A stretch of DNA of 64,000 nt from CAZRQL01 sp964602415 (lineage in GTDB: Bacteria; Bacteroidota; Bacteroidia; Cytophagales; Flammeovirgaceae). Both the position numbers and the translations under genes were made by a program. This document shows positions 49,014-57,740 of this stretch, piece after piece. Where the stretch lies: assembly GCA_964602415.1 (NCBI GenBank), contig CAZRQL010000014.1, forward strand, positions 1 to 64,000. Reading direction: 5' to 3'. Within the stretch, counting starts at the first letter, position 1. Each line of letters begins with the position of its first letter. The notes below the pieces were generated by a model. The model worked only from the letters and a program-made list of their open reading frames with translations, was not told the DNA's origin and ran no database searches.

Positions 49014-50634
49014 ATTTGATTTTGAGTCCGGGTACTTGTGTGAGGAGTTTGTTGCCGTGCCCCCCAAGATAAGCATCAGAGAGTAAGTCGCTCATGCCTT
49101 TGAAAGGGACGGGTTTTTTTTCATAGCCGTAGTTTTCGCGAAGGGTGAGGGTCGAATGGCTCTCGCCCAATCCCACCTCCACATCGGTCATTTTGAACTG
49201 GCAGGGGTGTTCGTACCCACAGGCATGAGAAATTTCTAAAATCTCCTTTCTTAGCGTTTTGGCGTAATTGAAAAACCTTACCGATTTAAGCGTGGGGTCT
49301 AAGCCGCTTTCCAGCCACTTGTTTTGGGTAGCTACGCCGGCAGGGCACTTGTTGGTGTGGCAAATCTGTGCTTGTATGCACCCGATGGAGAGCATGGCTT
49401 CTCTGGCTACATTGATCACATCAGCCCCCATGGCAAAAGCCATCACGGCTCTGGCAGGCAGCCCCAACTTTCCCGAAGCAATGAAAACCACCCTATCGGT
49501 CAGGCCTTTTTCTTGAAATATGCGATAGACGGCTGTAAAAGCAAATATAAAAGGCAATGAAACGTGGTCTGCAAAAGCGTGGGGGGCTGCACCGGTGCCT
49601 CCCTCTCCCCCATCTATGGTGATAAAATCAGGCCCTTTGCCTGTTTTTTGCATGTATTCAGCAAGCTCATACCAAGACTCCATTTGTCCAACGGCTGACT
49701 TGAAGCCTGTGGGTAGCCCTGTTTTTTCGGATATGTTGTCCAAAAACTCAACCATTTGGGGTACATTGGAAAAAGCCTTGTGGTAAGGAGGAGAAACGGC
49801 ATCTTTGCCCATAGGAACGCCCCTGATTTGTGAGAGTTCTTTGGTGATTTTGGCCCCGGGCAAAATTCCTCCTTTGCCGGGTTTGGCTCCTTGGGAGAGT
49901 TTGCATTCTATGGCGCGAATAAAGTCGTGCTTTTGAGTCAGGGCAACCAATTTTTCCATAGAAAAATCTCCTTCCGGTGTCCTGCAACCAAAGTAGCCCG
50001 TGCCAAAGTGGAAAACAACGTCCGCACCGTTGGAATGGTAGGGAGAGAGGCTTCCTTCGCCTGTATTGTGGTAAGCACCGGCCATTTTGGCTCCTTTGTT
50101 GAGCGCACTCACAGCATTGCGAGACAGCGACCCATAAGACATAGCCGAAACATTGACAATGGAATAAGGCTTGTAAGGGCGGCGGCGGTTGTTGTAGAGT
50201 CCTATGGTTTTGGCGCAAGGCACAAAATAGGGATCTTCGCGGTTGGGGTGATCTTGGGGTGGACGCCAGCTAAACATAGCCGGATTGATAAAAACATGTC
50301 CGGCAGCAAATAAGTCTTTGTCGGTTCCAAAGCCCTCGTAGTTGTTCTCTTTTTTGGAAGAGGCGTAAATCCAAGAACGCTGGCTTCGGTTAAAAGGCAA
50401 CTCCTCGCGGTTGTTGGCCACGATGTACTGTCTGAGTTCGGGGCCGATGGATTCGAGCAAATAACGCAACCTGCCAATAACTGGAAAGTTGTGTTTGATG
50501 GTTTGTGCTTTGTTGTTGATGTCCTGAATGAACATAATCAACAAGACCAAAGGCAACAAAAATAGCACGATGTGGAAAATTTCTATTTCCAGTTGCGCCA
50601 CCCATTCCACAAAGCGAGAGAAGTATTCTGCCAT
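49012..50634 (-). CDS. FMN-binding glutamate synthase family protein, membrane-anchored
   Basis: 540 residues from the ATG at 50634. A membrane segment (about 14-34, IEIFHIVLFLLPLVLLIMFI) precedes the FMN barrel of glutamate synthase: YSIVNVSAMSYGSLSRNAVS, GEGSLSPYH, GAKPGKGGILPGAKIT, FITIDGGEGGTGAAPHAFAD and IQAQICHTNKCPAGVATQ with the Cys-x(4)-Cys cluster remnant. The family lacks the glutamine amidotransferase half and its reaction is unknown; the substrate may be different from 2-oxoglutarate. It has its own promoter and shares a terminator with the ftsK unit. Confidence 0.9.
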   Translation of the reverse strand: MAEYFSRFVEWVAQLEIEIFHIVLFLLPLVLLIMFIQDINNKAQTIKHNFPVIGRLRYLLESIGPELRQYIVANNREELPFNRSQRSWIYASSKKENNYEGFGTDKDLFAAGHVFINPAMFSWRPPQDHPNREDPYFVPCAKTIGLYNNRRRPYKPYSIVNVSAMSYGSLSRNAVSALNKGAKMAGAYHNTGEGSLSPYHSNGADVVFHFGTGYFGCRTPEGDFSMEKLVALTQKHDFIRAIECKLSQGAKPGKGGILPGAKITKELSQIRGVPMGKDAVSPPYHKAFSNVPQMVEFLDNISEKTGLPTGFKSAVGQMESWYELAEYMQKTGKGPDFITIDGGEGGTGAAPHAFADHVSLPFIFAFTAVYRIFQEKGLTDRVVFIASGKLGLPARAVMAFAMGADVINVAREAMLSIGCIQAQICHTNKCPAGVATQNKWLESGLDPTLKSVRFFNYAKTLRKEILEISHACGYEHPCQFKMTDVEVGLGESHSTLTLRENYGYEKKPVPFKGMSDLLSDAYLGGHGNKLLTQVPGLKIK

Positions 50635-50651
50635 TTGTTGTAAGTTTTTTC

Positions 50652-50682
50652 CAAATCTAAAAAAACCAATCACAAATAGCAA
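50652..50682 (-). promoter_or_regulatory. Promoter for the glutamate-synthase-like gene
   Basis: On the minus strand TTG at 50682-50680 and TAGATTTG (exact TAnnTTTG) at 50659-50652, spaced 20 bases. The ATG is 17 bases downstream of the box. This supports the choice of ATG 50634. Confidence 0.6.
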
Positions 50683-50725
50683 CCTTGCTTTACAAAAAAT
50701 ATTTGTGGCCAAGCGATGCCGGCTA

Positions 50726-52009
50726 TCAGTAAGGGATTTGTGTTTGGTGAGGGTCTTTTTCGGGAAATTCCAGTCTCTCTACAAGAAGTCGCTCAATCTC
50801 AGGGGTTATGATGTGTTCGATACTCTCTGCGCCTTGGTGCACTTTTTCGCCTGATATGTCCATAATATTAGAGAGATAGGTTTCCCAGAGTCGGTGCAAC
50901 CTCACAACCCTGCGGGCGTATTCTGTGCCCGAAGCTGTCAGTATCACTCCTTGTTTTGTGGATTTGATGAGTCCTTTTCTCTTCAAAAGAGCGATGGCTT
51001 CTTTAAAATCAGCCTTTGAAAATTTGCGCTTTTCCTCAATTTGGATTGAAGTAAACGGCTCAAACGATGCGCCTTCCCCCAATTGGTACAAGGCTTTGAG
51101 CATATTTTCGGTAAGTATGGTCTTCCTGTGGCGGTTTTGGCGAAGCCTTTGAGCCAACAAGCCTCGCCGAGGGGCGAAAGCAAACGAATAGAAAGCAAAG
51201 CCTGAAGCCACCACCACCACCCAAGGCCCAGTGGGCATCCCCGACCAAAGATAGGACACCAAAGCCCCTACATACCCCGAAAGTGCCCCAATAATCCCCG
51301 AAACAAGCACAACAACCCGCAAATCATGACTCCAAAAACGCGCCGCCGCAACAGGGGTTACCAGCATGGCCGATATCAACACAACCCCTACCGCCTGAAT
51401 ACCCGCCACCACGGCCAAAACCGTCAAAACGACAATCAAAAATTCCAACCACCTGACCGGCAAACCAATAATTTTAGCATAGCTCCTATCAAAGCAAAGC
51501 ACTTTCAACTGTCCAAAAAATAATACCACAGTGAGCAACACCGTGGCACTAAGCCCTGTAAATACCAACACATCAGAACTGAGCATAGAAGCCGCTTTGC
51601 CCAGCAAAAAACTTTGCAGTCCCGACTGATTGGGGTTGCCGCTGTGTTGGATAAAGTTGAGTATCACGACACCAAAAGCAAAAAACACCGAAAGCACCAA
51701 GGCTAAAACAGTATCCTCTTTTAGCTTTGAATTTGTCGGCAGTGCATTGATGAGATAAAGCGCAAGCAGACCCGACAAAAAAGCACCCAGCGTCAAGGCA
51801 AACCAAGACTTCTGCCCGAAAACAAGAAAAGCCAAGCACACACCGGGCAAAACCGCATGGGCTACTGCGTCCCCCACCAAAGATTGCTTGCGTAAGTTAG
51901 AGTAAACCCCTATGACCCCACAAGCTGCGCCCATCATCACACAACCCAGTACAACCCACTGTATATTAGGCTCTTTAAGCCAAAAAAAATCGTACAACCT
52001 ATGCCCCAT
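50726..52009 (-). CDS. Metal ABC permease fused to DtxR/MntR-like regulator
   Basis: 427 residues from the ATG at 52009. Residues about 10-285 form an ABC-3 family permease with eight or nine membrane segments (VVLGCVMMGAACGVIGVYS, LVGDAVAHAVLPGVCLAFL, VGVVLISAMLVTPVAAARF), as in ZnuB, MntB or TroC. Residues about 305-425 are a winged helix (LTENMLKALYQLGEGASFEP) followed by the DtxR-like dimerisation and metal-binding helices (VRLHRLWETYLSNIMDI, VHQGAESIEHIITPEI). The fusion is known in some Bacteroidota. No ATPase or binding-protein gene is adjacent, so its partners are elsewhere. Metal could be Mn, Zn or Fe. Confidence 0.88.
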   Translation of the reverse strand: MGHRLYDFFWLKEPNIQWVVLGCVMMGAACGVIGVYSNLRKQSLVGDAVAHAVLPGVCLAFLVFGQKSWFALTLGAFLSGLLALYLINALPTNSKLKEDTVLALVLSVFFAFGVVILNFIQHSGNPNQSGLQSFLLGKAASMLSSDVLVFTGLSATVLLTVVLFFGQLKVLCFDRSYAKIIGLPVRWLEFLIVVLTVLAVVAGIQAVGVVLISAMLVTPVAAARFWSHDLRVVVLVSGIIGALSGYVGALVSYLWSGMPTGPWVVVVASGFAFYSFAFAPRRGLLAQRLRQNRHRKTILTENMLKALYQLGEGASFEPFTSIQIEEKRKFSKADFKEAIALLKRKGLIKSTKQGVILTASGTEYARRVVRLHRLWETYLSNIMDISGEKVHQGAESIEHIITPEIERLLVERLEFPEKDPHQTQIPY

Positions 52010-52147
52010 TGCAGGCAAAGTTCTAAAAGTTTGAGCACACTAACAAAAAAGTTTGAAGCATCGACCATTGCTTAAAATCCCATTACTTGGAGTTAAGGAT
52101 GGTTTTTGCCAATACGTAGTTATTTCATTTATTTGCAAAAACAATCT

Positions 52148-53701
52148 ATGGACTCACAACTGAAAGCCAAATTTGATGAGTTGGCTCAGAAAAACGCGCA
52201 GGCTATGCTTGGAGGCGGAGAAGACAGAATAGCAGCCCAACACAAAAGAGGCAAGCTCACCGCCCGTGAACGTATTGATTTATTGCTTGATAAAGGCTCA
52301 TTCCAAGAGATTGGCCGCTTTGTAACCAGCCGCTCTACCGACTTCGGATTGGGTGAAAACGTGTTTTTGGGCGATGGTGTGGTAACGGGTTTCGGAACGG
52401 TGGAAGGAAGGTTGGTGTATGTGTTTGCACAAGATTTTACGGTCTATGGAGGCTCTCTTTCAGAGGCTTTTGCCCAAAAAATCTGCCGCATCATGGACTT
52501 GGCCATGAAAAACGGCGCACCCGTCATCGGACTCAACGACTCAGGCGGGGCAAGAATCCAAGAGGGAGTTGTATCGCTGGCCGGCTATGCCGATATTTTT
52601 TACCGCAACACAATGGCTTCGGGTGTTGTGCCCCAAATCTCTGCCATCATGGGGCCATGTGCCGGAGGGGCGGTGTATTCCCCTGCCATCACCGACTTTA
52701 TTTTGATGGTCGAAAAAACGTCCTACATGTTTGTAACAGGCCCCAACGTGGTAAAGACCGTTACGCACGAAGAAGTCAATTCAGAAGAACTCGGCGGAGC
52801 CATGACCCACGCCACCAAAAGCGGAGTAACCCATTTTACTGCAAGCAATGAAGCAGAGTGCGTCGCGCAGATTAAAAAATTGCTTTCCTATATGCCTCAA
52901 AACTGTGAGGAACAACCTGCTGCGCTGCCTTACACTTTTGCCGATGAGATGCGCCCTGCCCTCAACGAACTCGTACCGGCCAATCCCAATATCCCTTACG
53001 ACATGCGCGAGGTGATAGAGCAAGTGGTGGATGAAGGCAGTTTTTTTGAAGTTCACAAAAATTTCGCTGAAAATATTGTGGTGGGCTTTTCCAGAATCGC
53101 CGGTCGCTCTGTAGGTATCGTAGGCAATCAGCCTGCCGTACAAGCCGGCGTGCTGGATATCAACAGCAGCACCAAGGCGGCAAGGTTTGTTCGTTTTTGT
53201 GATTGCTTTAATATCCCGCTGGTGGTTTTTGAAGATGTGCCCGGATTTTTACCCGGTACCGACCAAGAGTGGAGGGCTATCATCACCAACGGTGCCAAGT
53301 TGCTGTACGCCTTTTCAGAGGCCACCGTCCCGCGCATCACCATCATCACCCGCAAGGCCTACGGAGGCGCTTATGACGTGATGAACTCCAAGCATATCGG
53401 GGCAGACATGAATTTTGCTTGGCCAACTGCCGAAATAGCAGTCATGGGCGCAAAAGGTGCTGCCGAAATCATATTCAAACATGAAATCAACCACGACACC
53501 GACCCTGCCGGAAAGCTCGCCCAAAAAGTAGCTGAATACACCGAGAAGTTTGCCAATCCTTATGTGGCGGCTTCAAGAGGGTACGTGGACGAAGTTATTT
53601 TGCCCCAAGAGACACGCGCCAAAATCATCCAATCTTTGGAAATGTTGCAAAACAAAGCCGAGACGTTGCCAAAGAAAAAACATGGCAATATTCCTCTGTA
53701 A
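52148..53701 (+). CDS. pccB: Acyl-CoA carboxylase beta subunit (carboxyltransferase, PccB-like)
   Basis: 517 residues from the ATG at 52148; the in-frame ATG 14 codons upstream lacks a family N-terminus. The two crotonase-like halves of a biotin-dependent carboxyltransferase are seen: GKLTARERIDLLLDKGSFQE, APVIGLNDSGGARIQEGVVS and PQISAIMGPCAGGAVYSPAI (first half), PLVVFEDVPGFLPGTDQEW and ITRKAYGGAYDVMNSKHIG (second half). The enzyme transfers carboxyl from biotin to propionyl-CoA or a related acyl-CoA. The biotin carboxylase alpha subunit is not in the window. The stop is three bases from the convergent lipoprotein gene's stop. Confidence 0.9.
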   Translation: MDSQLKAKFDELAQKNAQAMLGGGEDRIAAQHKRGKLTARERIDLLLDKGSFQEIGRFVTSRSTDFGLGENVFLGDGVVTGFGTVEGRLVYVFAQDFTVYGGSLSEAFAQKICRIMDLAMKNGAPVIGLNDSGGARIQEGVVSLAGYADIFYRNTMASGVVPQISAIMGPCAGGAVYSPAITDFILMVEKTSYMFVTGPNVVKTVTHEEVNSEELGGAMTHATKSGVTHFTASNEAECVAQIKKLLSYMPQNCEEQPAALPYTFADEMRPALNELVPANPNIPYDMREVIEQVVDEGSFFEVHKNFAENIVVGFSRIAGRSVGIVGNQPAVQAGVLDINSSTKAARFVRFCDCFNIPLVVFEDVPGFLPGTDQEWRAIITNGAKLLYAFSEATVPRITIITRKAYGGAYDVMNSKHIGADMNFAWPTAEIAVMGAKGAAEIIFKHEINHDTDPAGKLAQKVAEYTEKFANPYVAASRGYVDEVILPQETRAKIIQSLEMLQNKAETLPKKKHGNIPL

Positions 53702-53704
53702 ATG

Positions 53705-54928
53705 TCAGCGCGTCATTTTTTCAAAGTCTTGGAATTTGGCCTTCATGGTGTCTAAAGTGGTTGGCTTCAAAACCTGACTGAGCAACTTGGCACTGCTCTG
53801 TTTGAGTTTATTGGGAGTTGTAGCCCAATGAATAAGCCAAGCACGTTGGATGGGGACTTGGTTACGCATTCTGTGGTAATCTAAAACCAATGCCTTGTGA
53901 ATTTCCTCGCTGTTGTATTCTACAAGTTTGAAAACCTGTTCCAATATCCTGTCAAACTCTTTGGGATTGCAGGTTTTATCCAAACAAAAAATCGCTTCGC
54001 TCAAAAAAGGAAAATAACTGCCTTGGTCTCGTTGTAGATAAGACAAAGAAGCGGTTTTCATTTTGTCAAGCAGAGATTTCTCAATAGACATCTTATCTCC
54101 TAAGCGGCGGTACAAATACGCTGTGGTGGAATCTGCTTGCAACCAACTTGTTAAGGCCACCCGATCCAAAGCATCGAAAAATATGGGTTCACCTGTGGCA
54201 TAGGCAATCCTTTGGTTGATGTCAAAAGCAGTCGCATCGTTGAAGTGAGACAAAATTTGAGGCCTAAAAAATGAATCATTGAGCGTTGCCATTTGTTCGG
54301 CTTTGCCCATCATCATCACTTTTTTGGCCAGATCGCTCTGTGGATACAATTTGGCTATTGCTGAATCAAGTGCACAAGCCAAGGGCTGTTGGTAAAGTGA
54401 AACGGCGACTTCTTCGGCGGCCATCGCATTGAGTTCGCGGTAGCGGCGGTTGTTGTGAAGCAACACCGTGGCAATCCGTTGAGCGGAGGGCAGTATCTGC
54501 CACTCAATGTCAGAAAGATCGGCAAACTCCTCGCTGTATTGCCTGTAAAAATCCGAACTGAAGGGAGCACCTGAATCCAGCAGGTGGTACAGTGCTTTAC
54601 TTTTGCCTGCTACCGAAATTACAAAATGCTCTTTATCAGGAGAAAAATGCACCTTTAGGCTGTTGCAGATTTTGTTTATATCCTGTCTTTGGCTGAAATA
54701 TTTACTCTCAGAGACCCCCAACACCTTGGGTCGCTGCCCCACTTTCAACGAAAATATGTAATAAAAAAGATCGGTACTGTTGTCTTTGAGGGTTTTAGTG
54801 GTTTTGATTTCACTAACCTCAACACCAATATTGAGACCTTCAGCTACAAAAGCACACTCTGACTCTGTGCCCGATGGTTTGCAAGCCCACATCCACGCAA
54901 GCAACATCAAGAGTTTAAATATTTTCAT
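53705..54928 (-). CDS. Unknown lipoprotein
   Basis: A 407-residue protein with lipoprotein signal MKIFKLLMLLAWMWACKPSG (lipobox WMWAC). The rest is mostly helical in its second half (LLDKMKTASLSYLQRDQGSY, LEQVFKLVEYNSEEIHKALV) and mixed in the first. No family is recognised. It should be attached to a membrane facing the periplasm. It ends three bases from the convergent pccB stop and lies downstream of fabH on the same strand by about 55 bases. Confidence 0.8.
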   Translation of the reverse strand: MKIFKLLMLLAWMWACKPSGTESECAFVAEGLNIGVEVSEIKTTKTLKDNSTDLFYYIFSLKVGQRPKVLGVSESKYFSQRQDINKICNSLKVHFSPDKEHFVISVAGKSKALYHLLDSGAPFSSDFYRQYSEEFADLSDIEWQILPSAQRIATVLLHNNRRYRELNAMAAEEVAVSLYQQPLACALDSAIAKLYPQSDLAKKVMMMGKAEQMATLNDSFFRPQILSHFNDATAFDINQRIAYATGEPIFFDALDRVALTSWLQADSTTAYLYRRLGDKMSIEKSLLDKMKTASLSYLQRDQGSYFPFLSEAIFCLDKTCNPKEFDRILEQVFKLVEYNSEEIHKALVLDYHRMRNQVPIQRAWLIHWATTPNKLKQSSAKLLSQVLKPTTLDTMKAKFQDFEKMTR

Positions 54929-54982
54929 TTTTTGTAATTTGATACAAAATCTTCTGCCTTTATTTGGCCGAGATATGGGTTT

Positions 54983-55972
54983 TTAGTAAGCCCATTTCAG
55001 GTAAATAGCCCCCCAAGTGAATCCCCCCCCAAAAGCCGCCAGCACCAAGTTATCCCCTTTTTTGAATGTTTTTTCCCACTCCCACAAGCACAAGGGAATG
55101 GTGGCCGCTGTCGTATTACCAAACCTATCGAGGTTGAGTGCTATTTTTTCCATAGGAAAACCAATTCTTTCGGCAATAGCCTCTACGATGCGGCGGTTGG
55201 CTTGGTGGGGAATCAAAAAAGCAACATCGCTGCTTTGGAGGTGGTTGCGGGTGAGTATCTCTGCTACCGCTTCAGACATACAGTTGATGGCATGTCTGAA
55301 AACGCTTTTGCCTTCCTGAAAAAAATAGTGCGCCCCGGCAGATACGCTTTCAAGTGAAGCGGGGTTGAGTGAGCCGCCTGCTTTGATATGCAACAAGTCT
55401 TTGCCTGTGCCGCCATCGCTGAAAAGAATCGAATCTATCAACCCAAAACCCTTCTCGTCAGGTTCTAATAGCACCGCTCCCGCCCCATCTCCAAAAAGTA
55501 TGGCTGTGTTGCGGTCCTTGTAATTGATGACAGAGGACATTTTGTCTGCGCCCACGACGGCCACTTTGCGGTACCTGCCTGTGGCTATCAAACCGGCTCC
55601 CACTTCCAAGGCATACAAAAAACCCGAGCAAGCCGCCTGAATATCAAAACTTAAGATAGGCCTTGTTCCTATGCCGGAGGCTATCAAATTGGCCGAAGAG
55701 ACAAAGCCCATGTCAGGAGTCGCAGTGGCACAAATTAAAGCATCTAATTGTGAGGCATTGATACCGGCTTTTTCCAAAAGCAACTCCATCGCTTTGATGC
55801 CCATAAAAGAAGTGCCTTTGCCCGAATCTTTCAAAATCCTTCTTTCTTTGATGCCTGTGCGCTCTTGAATCCATTGGTCAGAAGTCTGCAGGGTTGATTC
55901 GAGTTCTTGATTTGTCAAAACGTAATCCGGTACAAACCCGGCAGTTGAAGTAATAACAGCTTTAATTTCCAT
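54983..55972 (-). CDS. fabH: 3-oxoacyl-ACP synthase III (FabH-type)
   Basis: A 329-residue condensing enzyme. Cys115 (DIQAACSGFLYALEVG) is the nucleophile, the His is in LIPHQANRRIVEAIA and the Asn in RFGNTTAATIPL, giving the Cys-His-Asn triad of ketosynthase III. It starts fatty-acid chains from acyl-CoA and malonyl-ACP. Many Bacteroidota have several FabH paralogues, some for branched-chain or secondary metabolite starters; the gene stands apart from plsX/fabD, so this may be such a paralogue. It is divergent from the LRR gene. Confidence 0.88.
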   Translation of the reverse strand: MEIKAVITSTAGFVPDYVLTNQELESTLQTSDQWIQERTGIKERRILKDSGKGTSFMGIKAMELLLEKAGINASQLDALICATATPDMGFVSSANLIASGIGTRPILSFDIQAACSGFLYALEVGAGLIATGRYRKVAVVGADKMSSVINYKDRNTAILFGDGAGAVLLEPDEKGFGLIDSILFSDGGTGKDLLHIKAGGSLNPASLESVSAGAHYFFQEGKSVFRHAINCMSEAVAEILTRNHLQSSDVAFLIPHQANRRIVEAIAERIGFPMEKIALNLDRFGNTTAATIPLCLWEWEKTFKKGDNLVLAAFGGGFTWGAIYLKWAY

Positions 55973-56144
55973 GTAGATTTGTTATTTGCGGATTGGGCCG
56001 GACAAATTGAGGCTGTCCCCCCTGCAATCATTTCAATTCATTTGACTGCAAATTTGTAAGATTATTTGAATTTTTTTATCCATAAACGGTTAAATTGTGT
56101 CATCTAAATTTAAAAACCATATCCACAAACAAATCTGTATCATC

Positions 56145-57116
56145 ATGCTAAACAAAATCACCTTCTTTGTTTTACTTGCTCAGCAAATCTTTGCTCAAAC
56201 CATTTACACCTCACTTGAAGAAGCACTCAAAAATTCTCAATCTGCTGAAGTTTTGACTCTTAGCGGAATCCAAGACTTAGACATTAAAAAAATAGGACAA
56301 CTCAAAAATCTTAGAGTCCTTGAAATCACCGCTTGTAACCTGACCAATGTACCGGCTTCTATCCAAAAAATCAGCCGCTTAGAAGTGCTTAACCTGTCAA
56401 ACAATCAGTTAAGTATTTTGCCCAAACAGATTGGCGAATTAAAATCGCTGAGATCACTAAAGATTGCCGCTAATAAATTCAGTCTGCTGCCCCCTGAAAT
56501 CTCAGAACTCATCAATCTGGAAGAACTTTATCTATCAGACAATCAGCTCACAGACCTACCGGTAGGCGTAGAAAAACTTTCTAAGCTAAAAACCTTGCAA
56601 ATCAAAGGCAATAATTTTGACAATGGCGTGCCCAATGTATTGACCAACTTGACACAAATCGAAAAACTGGAACTTACCCTCCAAGCCAATATGGGCAAAG
56701 GAATGAATGCCATAGCCCAAATAAAAAACCTAAATGAGCTAAAATTAGTCTGTGCCTACAATGTAGAAACCCTACCTTTGGAGATTACCAAGTTGAGAGG
56801 GCTGGAAACCCTAAGCATTGCAAACATCCCGCATGTGTTCAACTGGGAGAAAAGCATGACTTTTCTTTCCCTGTTACCGGGATTCAAAAACTTGATTTTA
56901 AGTGGTAACAACCTAAAATCCCTCGACCAATCCATTGAAAAACTTTATCTGAATCTCGAAACTTTAGACCTGTCAAACAACCAACTTAGCGAACTGCCTG
57001 AGGGTTTTTATAGACTCAACAATTTAAAAAAAATCAGTCTGGCTGACAACCCTCTGCCTGAGGAGACAAAAGAGAGAATAAAAGCCGTCTATCCACAAGT
57101 TGAAGTCGTATTTTGA
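56145..57116 (+). CDS. Leucine-rich repeat protein, exported
   Basis: 323 residues from the ATG at 56145, giving signal MLNKITFFVLLAQQIFAQ. About nine repeats of 22-24 residues with the pattern L-x-x-L-x-L-x-x-N-x-L-x-x-L-P follow, for example LEVLNLSNNQLSILPKQIGE and LETLDLSNNQLSELPEGFYR. A middle section (about 160-230) is less regular. LRR proteins of this type bind other proteins or glycans. The stop overlaps the ATG of the next gene by one base (TGATG at 57114-57118), so the two are coupled. Confidence 0.88.
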   Translation: MLNKITFFVLLAQQIFAQTIYTSLEEALKNSQSAEVLTLSGIQDLDIKKIGQLKNLRVLEITACNLTNVPASIQKISRLEVLNLSNNQLSILPKQIGELKSLRSLKIAANKFSLLPPEISELINLEELYLSDNQLTDLPVGVEKLSKLKTLQIKGNNFDNGVPNVLTNLTQIEKLELTLQANMGKGMNAIAQIKNLNELKLVCAYNVETLPLEITKLRGLETLSIANIPHVFNWEKSMTFLSLLPGFKNLILSGNNLKSLDQSIEKLYLNLETLDLSNNQLSELPEGFYRLNNLKKISLADNPLPEETKERIKAVYPQVEVVF

Positions 57117-57685
57117 TGCGCTGGTTGTGGTGGGTGTTGTTGACAGCTTTGGGTTGTACCTTGAAGCCCACGACTACCCTAAAGCTCAAAGAAGCATCCC
57201 TTTATGAACTGGAATCGGCTCTTTTGGACAGCACAGTAGAGCGAAGGCTGTCCAATTTGCTTTCCCTTTTCAGCGACGGACATTTTGTATCTACGCCTAC
57301 GCTGATGGCTTTGGCGGGGATTGGTCAGCCTCAGCAGGGAGAAAGAGACGACCAAGAGCGTTTTAGAGAATTATTGAACGAAATTGCACAGATGACACGT
57401 GTAGGGGATTGGTTTGTTATCCGACTCAAACACCAACGTGATTGCCGTCAGAAAATCTATGTCTATGGACAAAACAACCAAGACGGAAGAAAAAGACACG
57501 AATGGGATGTATTCGTATCAAAGAATGCAAAAATTTTTGTCAAACCAACCCGAAACGGTATCAAGGTGAACGCAAAAGGAATTAGGATAGGCTACGGCCT
57601 GCTCAAATTAGAAATTCCTTCTATGCGTATCAAAGGCGACTACGCTACTGTCTTGGGAGTAAAAGTCAATCTATCAAAGAAATAA
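57116..57685 (+). CDS. Unknown lipoprotein coupled to the LRR gene
   Basis: 189 residues from the ATG at 57116. The start MRWLWWVLLTALGCTLKP is a lipoprotein signal with lipobox TALGC. The rest contains QMTRVGDWFVIRLKHQRDC and KNAKIFVKPTRNGIKVNAKG and a strand-rich end (GDYATVLGVKVNLSKK). I do not recognise it. Coupled synthesis with the LRR protein suggests the two work together at the envelope. A strong hairpin terminator follows the stop. Confidence 0.75.
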   Translation: MRWLWWVLLTALGCTLKPTTTLKLKEASLYELESALLDSTVERRLSNLLSLFSDGHFVSTPTLMALAGIGQPQQGERDDQERFRELLNEIAQMTRVGDWFVIRLKHQRDCRQKIYVYGQNNQDGRKRHEWDVFVSKNAKIFVKPTRNGIKVNAKGIRIGYGLLKLEIPSMRIKGDYATVLGVKVNLSKK

Positions 57686-57690
57686 AAAGC

Positions 57691-57735
57691 GGAACTTTCA
57701 AAAAGATAAATCAATCGTTATTTTTTGAAAGTTCC
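57691..57735. terminator. Bidirectional terminator between the LRR unit and clpC
   Basis: Perfect 14-base stem GGAACTTTCAAAAA / TTTTTGAAAGTTCC (57691-57704 and 57722-57735) with a 17-base loop. The arms include A and T runs, so it can act for the lipoprotein gene and for the convergent clpC gene. Confidence 0.8.
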
Positions 57736-57740
57736 TTTGG

